Positions 63,780 to 64,000 of a DNA stretch of 64,000 bases are shown here, in pieces. Origin of the DNA: Nitrospira sp. (lineage in GTDB: Bacteria > Nitrospirota > Nitrospiria > Nitrospirales > Nitrospiraceae); the NCBI GenBank assembly GCA_037045225.1, contig JBAOHZ010000009.1:1-64000 (forward strand), given 5' to 3'. Within the stretch, counting starts at the first letter, position 1. The number at the start of each line of letters is the position of its first letter. Made by a program: the position numbers and the translations under genes. The notes beneath the pieces are model-generated. The model saw only the letters and a list, made by a program, of their open reading frames with translations, did no database searches and was not told the origin of the DNA.

Positions 63780-64000
63780 ATGTCCACCCCGGCTGGAGAG
63801 AAACACCAACTCGCCGGCTTTGATGCCCGGGAGCGGGGGTTCAATCGTCCGGTGGAATTTGCGCGAACTGCCTCGGGATACCAGGCGACGTTGCGCTATG
63901 AAACGACGCACATCGTCACTCCTGAAGCGCCGAGTACCGCCGAGGCCCTGCAGCACTTGATCGCCCTGCTCCAAGCGCAAGGATACACACAATTGCGCAG
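63780..64000 (+). CDS. Hypothetical protein, 5' part only (cut by right edge)
   Basis: An open frame of 73 codons starts at the ATG at 63780, six bases after the preceding stop, and continues past the window edge without a stop. The visible sequence (MSTPAGEKHQLAGFDARERG and ALQHLIALLQAQGYTQLR) has no motif I can name. No clear ribosome site precedes it, but the close spacing to the preceding gene suggests coupling. Confidence 0.55.
   Translation, partial: MSTPAGEKHQLAGFDARERGFNRPVEFARTASGYQATLRYETTHIVTPEAPSTAEALQHLIALLQAQGYTQLR

Overview
The window looks like a chromosomal segment of a Nitrospirota bacterium, most likely a Nitrospira-type nitrite oxidizer. This is inference: the DNA is moderately GC-rich, the cell wall is Gram-negative (porins, Pal, Slp-type lipoproteins), and the housekeeping gene mix resembles that lineage. 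No rRNA or other marker gene is present to prove it. I saw no tRNA, rRNA, CRISPR array, insertion sequence or prophage.

Bases 1-21000 form a phosphate-starvation island. A leftward operon pstS-pstC-pstA-pstB-phoU-ppx has touching or overlapping junctions. To its right lie three OmpR/PhoB-type regulators (one complete, one DNA-binding domain only, one with a degenerate receiver), psiE, a 39-aa membrane peptide, two paralogous porins, three Slp-family lipoproteins, a TPR lipoprotein, two unknown lipoproteins and an orphan PstS-like protein without a signal peptide. A recurring direct repeat, (G/C)TTAA-N6-(G/C)TTAA with an 11-bp period, lies between many of these genes and is the likely Pho box. 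No PhoR kinase is visible.

Bases 20688-34800 hold a CBS-pair protein, a Pal lipoprotein, a 1232-aa fusion of a YyaL/DUF255 protein with an aldo/keto reductase, a small secreted protein with tandem lysine-rich repeats, an ACT-domain malic enzyme, a Na+/H+ antiporter-family protein, a protein with a C-terminal J domain, RNase D, an ArsC-like protein, several small exported proteins and citrate synthase.

Bases 34900-42400 carry Hsp20, class II fumarase, a ferredoxin-NADP reductase-like flavoprotein, NAD kinase and ClpC, the last behind a clear sigma-70 promoter and followed by a terminator. Bases 42490-49900 are a rightward housekeeping run: tsaD, hflX, nth, yicC, gmk, rpoZ, coaBC and a TPR gene. 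A second clear promoter precedes aroQ-efp-accB-accC, and thiE follows.

Bases 54182-64000 hold bioD, a FabG-like reductase, a secreted unknown protein, a PutA-type bifunctional proline-catabolic enzyme, about 1.1 kb of apparently decayed DNA, a fatty-acid desaturase, an Mrp/ApbC Fe-S carrier, a Rieske ferredoxin, a conserved unknown and a gene cut by the right edge. The island suggests an integrated response to phosphate limitation: outer-membrane entry (porins), high-affinity import (Pst), signalling (PhoU and regulators) and polyphosphate turnover (Ppx).
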